64,000 nucleotides of DNA. Source: Sipunculus nudus (taxonomy: Eukaryota > Annelida > Sipuncula > Golfingiida > Sipunculidae). The stretch's first letter is position 1; every line of letters starts with the position of its first letter. Of the stretch, positions 61,004 to 64,000 are shown one piece after another. The position numbers were made by a program, and so were the translations under genes. The DNA is taken from the NCBI GenBank assembly GCA_026874595.1, contig CM049306.1, positions 107,159,142-107,223,141 on the forward strand, in the 5' to 3' direction. The notes under the pieces were generated by a model. The model saw only the letters and a program-made list of their open reading frames with translations, was not told the DNA's origin and made no database searches.

Positions 61004-61930
61004 CAAGCGGGTGCCCTATAGTAATCGACCTGTCCGTCTGTCTGTCCATCTGTCTGTCCGTTCGTCCGTCTGTCCCTCCGTCCACAAATTCTTTTCCGGA
61101 TAATAACTCCAGTTAGGATTGACGGATTAAGTTCAAACCTGAAATATGTATTAACCATCAATTATGGAAGATCCCTACCGATTTTGGGGTCCGGAGGTCA
61201 AAGGTCAAAAAAGTTATTCACAGTTTGGTGTTAAATTTTAGGTCCCTCTTTCAGCAGGGCAGAAACCATAATTGTAACTATAATTGTTTGTTCCACCTTA
61301 ACAGTAGGACAGGTCCTCATGTAAACAGCAATGAGGCATGATACATGGTCATAGTCAGCCAGTTTTCTGTAAGTTATGCTGTAAAAACCATTACTGAACA
61401 CCTAGTATGGTTGCGCTTTCTTAGCAAATATGCATGCAAAAGGACACACATTGTTAACACAATAACTTGTAAAAAGTATTTCATATAAGGTCCTCAGACT
61501 TACAGCAGTGATGGAACTTTTGATGGGCTACATCATGTTTGAAGATGGGTGACCTTGATGGATTTTCAAGGTCACAGAGGTGATAATGCTAAAATGATGT
61601 TAACCAAATAGCTCGCAAACAATTTGACTAACACTCACTGAACTTGCACCAGTAATGTTTGTTATGAAGGGCTAGGTCAAGTTCGAAGATTGATGACCTT
61701 GACAGAGGCGATAATTCTCAAATGATGTTAATGCAATAACTCACAAAGAATTTGATGAACAATCAAATTTGTTTCTGCATAATAACTCCCCTAACATATG
61801 ATGGATAAGATTCAAACATAAGATGTATCACCCATGGCCTAAGGGAGAAGCTTATTGATATTTGAGTCAGAAGGAAAAAAAAAGTAATACACAGTTTGGT
61901 CTTCAGTTGCTGGTGTCTCTTTCAGCAGGC
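61004..61930 (+). repeat. Family D hairpin-start repeat
   Basis: The 5' hairpin AGGGCA-AGCGGG-TGCCCT is followed by a (GTCC/GTCT)n tract at 61032-61082, then AGGTCAAAGGTCA and blocks repeated with divergence (for example TTCACAGTTTGGTGTTAAAT near 61217 and TACACAGTTTGGTCTTCAGT near 61890). The layout matches families C, E and P2. The 3' end is not identified. Confidence 0.6.
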
Positions 61931-63833
61931 CAGAAATGGATGAATCTTTTTTGAGTCACTTGTGTACAGCGTCATTACATTTTCACAGCATATTTTGTAA
62001 AGACAATTTGAAGATTCCCCAGAAAAGGATACACTGGCCCAACGCACCACAGTGGCTCTCATTTAGACCATGTTAGGACAAATCTATCTCCACTTCCAAC
62101 ATCTCAAGGAATTTGGACCAATATTATAGTGACCATCAACAAATTTACATCATTGATATTCATAAGTAGCCATTCTACACATCACAGCGCATCTGTAGAC
62201 CCAAGCCCAAGAACAGCTGAATCTCATTTCAAGAGAATGACCATTTTATCACTACTAACCAGCAGCTGACTCTTTCTAATACTACAAGGTTCATGTACAG
62301 ACTCAAGCCTCTATTATAATAAGGCCAATTCAACATACAAATACTTGAAAAATATTTGACACAGCCCAGCCAAGACTTCAACCAAGAATAATTGGCACAG
62401 GTAATACCAAATACAGAAACTAAAAATGCATGCAGTTCTTTTATATCATTATTTTGATAGCTTTGAACATTTTCACTGTACCATATCTTTTCTTCCAGTT
62501 TATACATGTCAGCTGTTCTTTACGGGTTCTTCAATTTTCAAATATCACTCTATCAACCCATGCTACCAAAGTACACCAAATTCACAGTACTTCAATTTAT
62601 AATGACTGCATCTTTTGCGGGGCCCTTACTGACCTGTCAGTTTTCTAGTTGTACCAGTCATGAGATAGCTATGTAGATGTGACAGTTTTATATCAATTTT
62701 TCATTTTCAAATTCTATGTTATTTTTTAACTAATTCACTACAAAGCAAATGTTAACCACTTAACATATAATATGAAAATGGTGACCTTCAGGGAAGGTCA
62801 TTTATCATCTCCTGCTGTTGTCCAACATAGCTCTTCTAGTATCAAGAATTTGCATAAAAATAAAACATGTCAATGTTTATTAAGTGCAGTCCCCTGTATT
62901 TGAAAAGCTGATAGAAACAGCTTTAATAAATACCACATGAGGCACACTTGATGATGATATATTTAGATATGGACTGGCTAATCACAGTACAAAGTTACCT
63001 TGCTTACCAGTACTGGTGTGTTGCTGTTTCATAATAAATGATCTTTTTAATGGACCTGGCATTAGTCACAAGACATTCACATTGTAAATGCCCCATGTTA
63101 TGATAATTGAATACCTGCGGTGCTACAAGAAGCCAAAGCACCTGTTGGAAAAGTGGAAACATAAAACCTGGGTTCTCCATATAACAAACTATCAGATATT
63201 CAAGAGGTGAACTTTGACCTGCTCAGCTTGCTCTGCTGTTTTATTGCTCACTCTCAATGACTGGTGTTGTGCTTGATGGGTAATTTCTGACTCCTATCTG
63301 TGACTGTGTTTCTGGATGAGCTCTCTGAGGGCTGCTGTACTCCCCCTGCTTTTGAAGGGCAGGGCTTCTCACAAGTAGAAAGACCTATAAATGTCTTGTG
63401 GCAAGATGAAATACATTCTTTCTTTAGTTTATCAGTTGTTGTGCTGAGCTGAGTCTGCCTTGCAGCAGTCGATCATTCTATTCTTTTTACCAGTCCCTGT
63501 ATTCATTGAATTGGCCCACTTGCTGACTATGTGGTTATTTGAATGTGCAGAATTATTTTCAAATTCTTATTGAAAACATGAATTTAAACCAGCTAACCTT
63601 AGAAACAAGTGAAATATAGAAGAAAAAAAAATGGCATGGGTCACATGTTTATCTGTTCTAATAATCTATTTAACATCATTATGAAGAGCAGTATTTCTGG
63701 ATTAAACCAGGTCTGTGTGACAGTCTGCCATACTTGTATGCACAGCCCACCCCTAGGTGGTGGTGTGTGTCATGTTTTAATAAATAAATGGTAAATGTGT
63801 TGTATCTTAATGAACTCTTAGTATTAGTCAAAA
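61931..63833. other. Unannotated
   Basis: Nothing recognised. Confidence 0.5.
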
Positions 63834-64000
63834 TTTTAAAGGGGCCGAATCACCTATCTGACTTTATAAACCAAAGGTAATCCCTTGGAGCTTTTATAAA
63901 AATAGGCCAGAAAACATGGATATCACAGCACACAGGCTGCTACTTTTGTTTATATCAATGTGTTAATAATATGTCGGGGCCTACATAATATTCAAAAACA
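63834..64000 (+). repeat. Dispersed repeat R1, copy 3 (runs off the window)
   Basis: Aligns with 1087-1250: AAAGGGGCCGAATCACCTAT, CTTTTATAAAAATAGGCCAG and GGCTGCT... TTGTTTATATCAATGTGTTA. Confidence 0.7.

Overview
This is animal nuclear DNA: AT-rich, with introns bounded by GT/AG, and most of its length made of transposable-element debris. The repeat style (hairpin-ended elements with (GTCC)n microsatellites and tandem cores, 'agctcagctgac...tcatctgagct' termini, GGTCAAGGTCAC-rich repeats) is typical of bivalve molluscs. I infer a bivalve, species unknown.

Genes. Only two host genes can be supported. At the left edge, on the minus strand, is the first coding exon of a tankyrase (263-455); the rest of that gene lies left of the window. 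In the opposite direction, with start codons 353 bp apart, begins the gene for the GINS subunit SLD5 (GINS4). Five coding exons (809-901, 8496-8642, 12133-12186, 13302-13393, 14029-14117) give about 158 residues that line up with the N-terminal two thirds of SLD5. The C-terminal exon(s) were not found by eye in the following 49.9 kb. The interval between the genes holds a perfect E2F-type site (679-687), fitting a replication gene. A CpG-rich interval at 44.57-45.08 kb may be another promoter, but no gene could be attached to it.

Repeats. Most of the rest is non-coding. (1) Family E, about 1.7 kb full length (16306-18040): 5' hairpin, (GCC)n microsatellite, ~280-bp tandem core carrying the palindrome GGTGGCGCCACC, then a 3' hairpin and CTAG. 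It is present in seven copies. (2) Family C: AGCTCAG... 5' hairpin to ...CTTGTT end, four bounded copies. (3) Family P2 at 40522-42890, unrelated in body but sharing the 3' module of family C. (4) Other families B, D, F and G plus a widespread CTAG-ended repeat. The architecture matches what is described for pearl/HINE (Helentron-associated, non-autonomous) elements; that assignment is inference. There are also a hAT-like MITE with 8-bp target duplication (3927-4761), a tandem tRNA-like SINE (34769-35200), and a 5'-truncated LINE with 12-bp target duplications (53938-56098).

Large-scale structure. A direct segmental duplication (20836-25385 and 33949-39546) ends in both copies in a 31-bp minisatellite. 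Because the copies carry different insertions, each provides the empty site for the other's elements; this fixes the boundaries of a family B and a family C element and shows insertion at T-rich sites without a long target duplication. At 5281-7775 two family E copies lie head to head around a 247-bp spacer that is inverted relative to the paralogous sequence at 10.6-10.85 kb, so an inversion happened there. Nearly all short open frames in the window are translations of these repeats, not genes.
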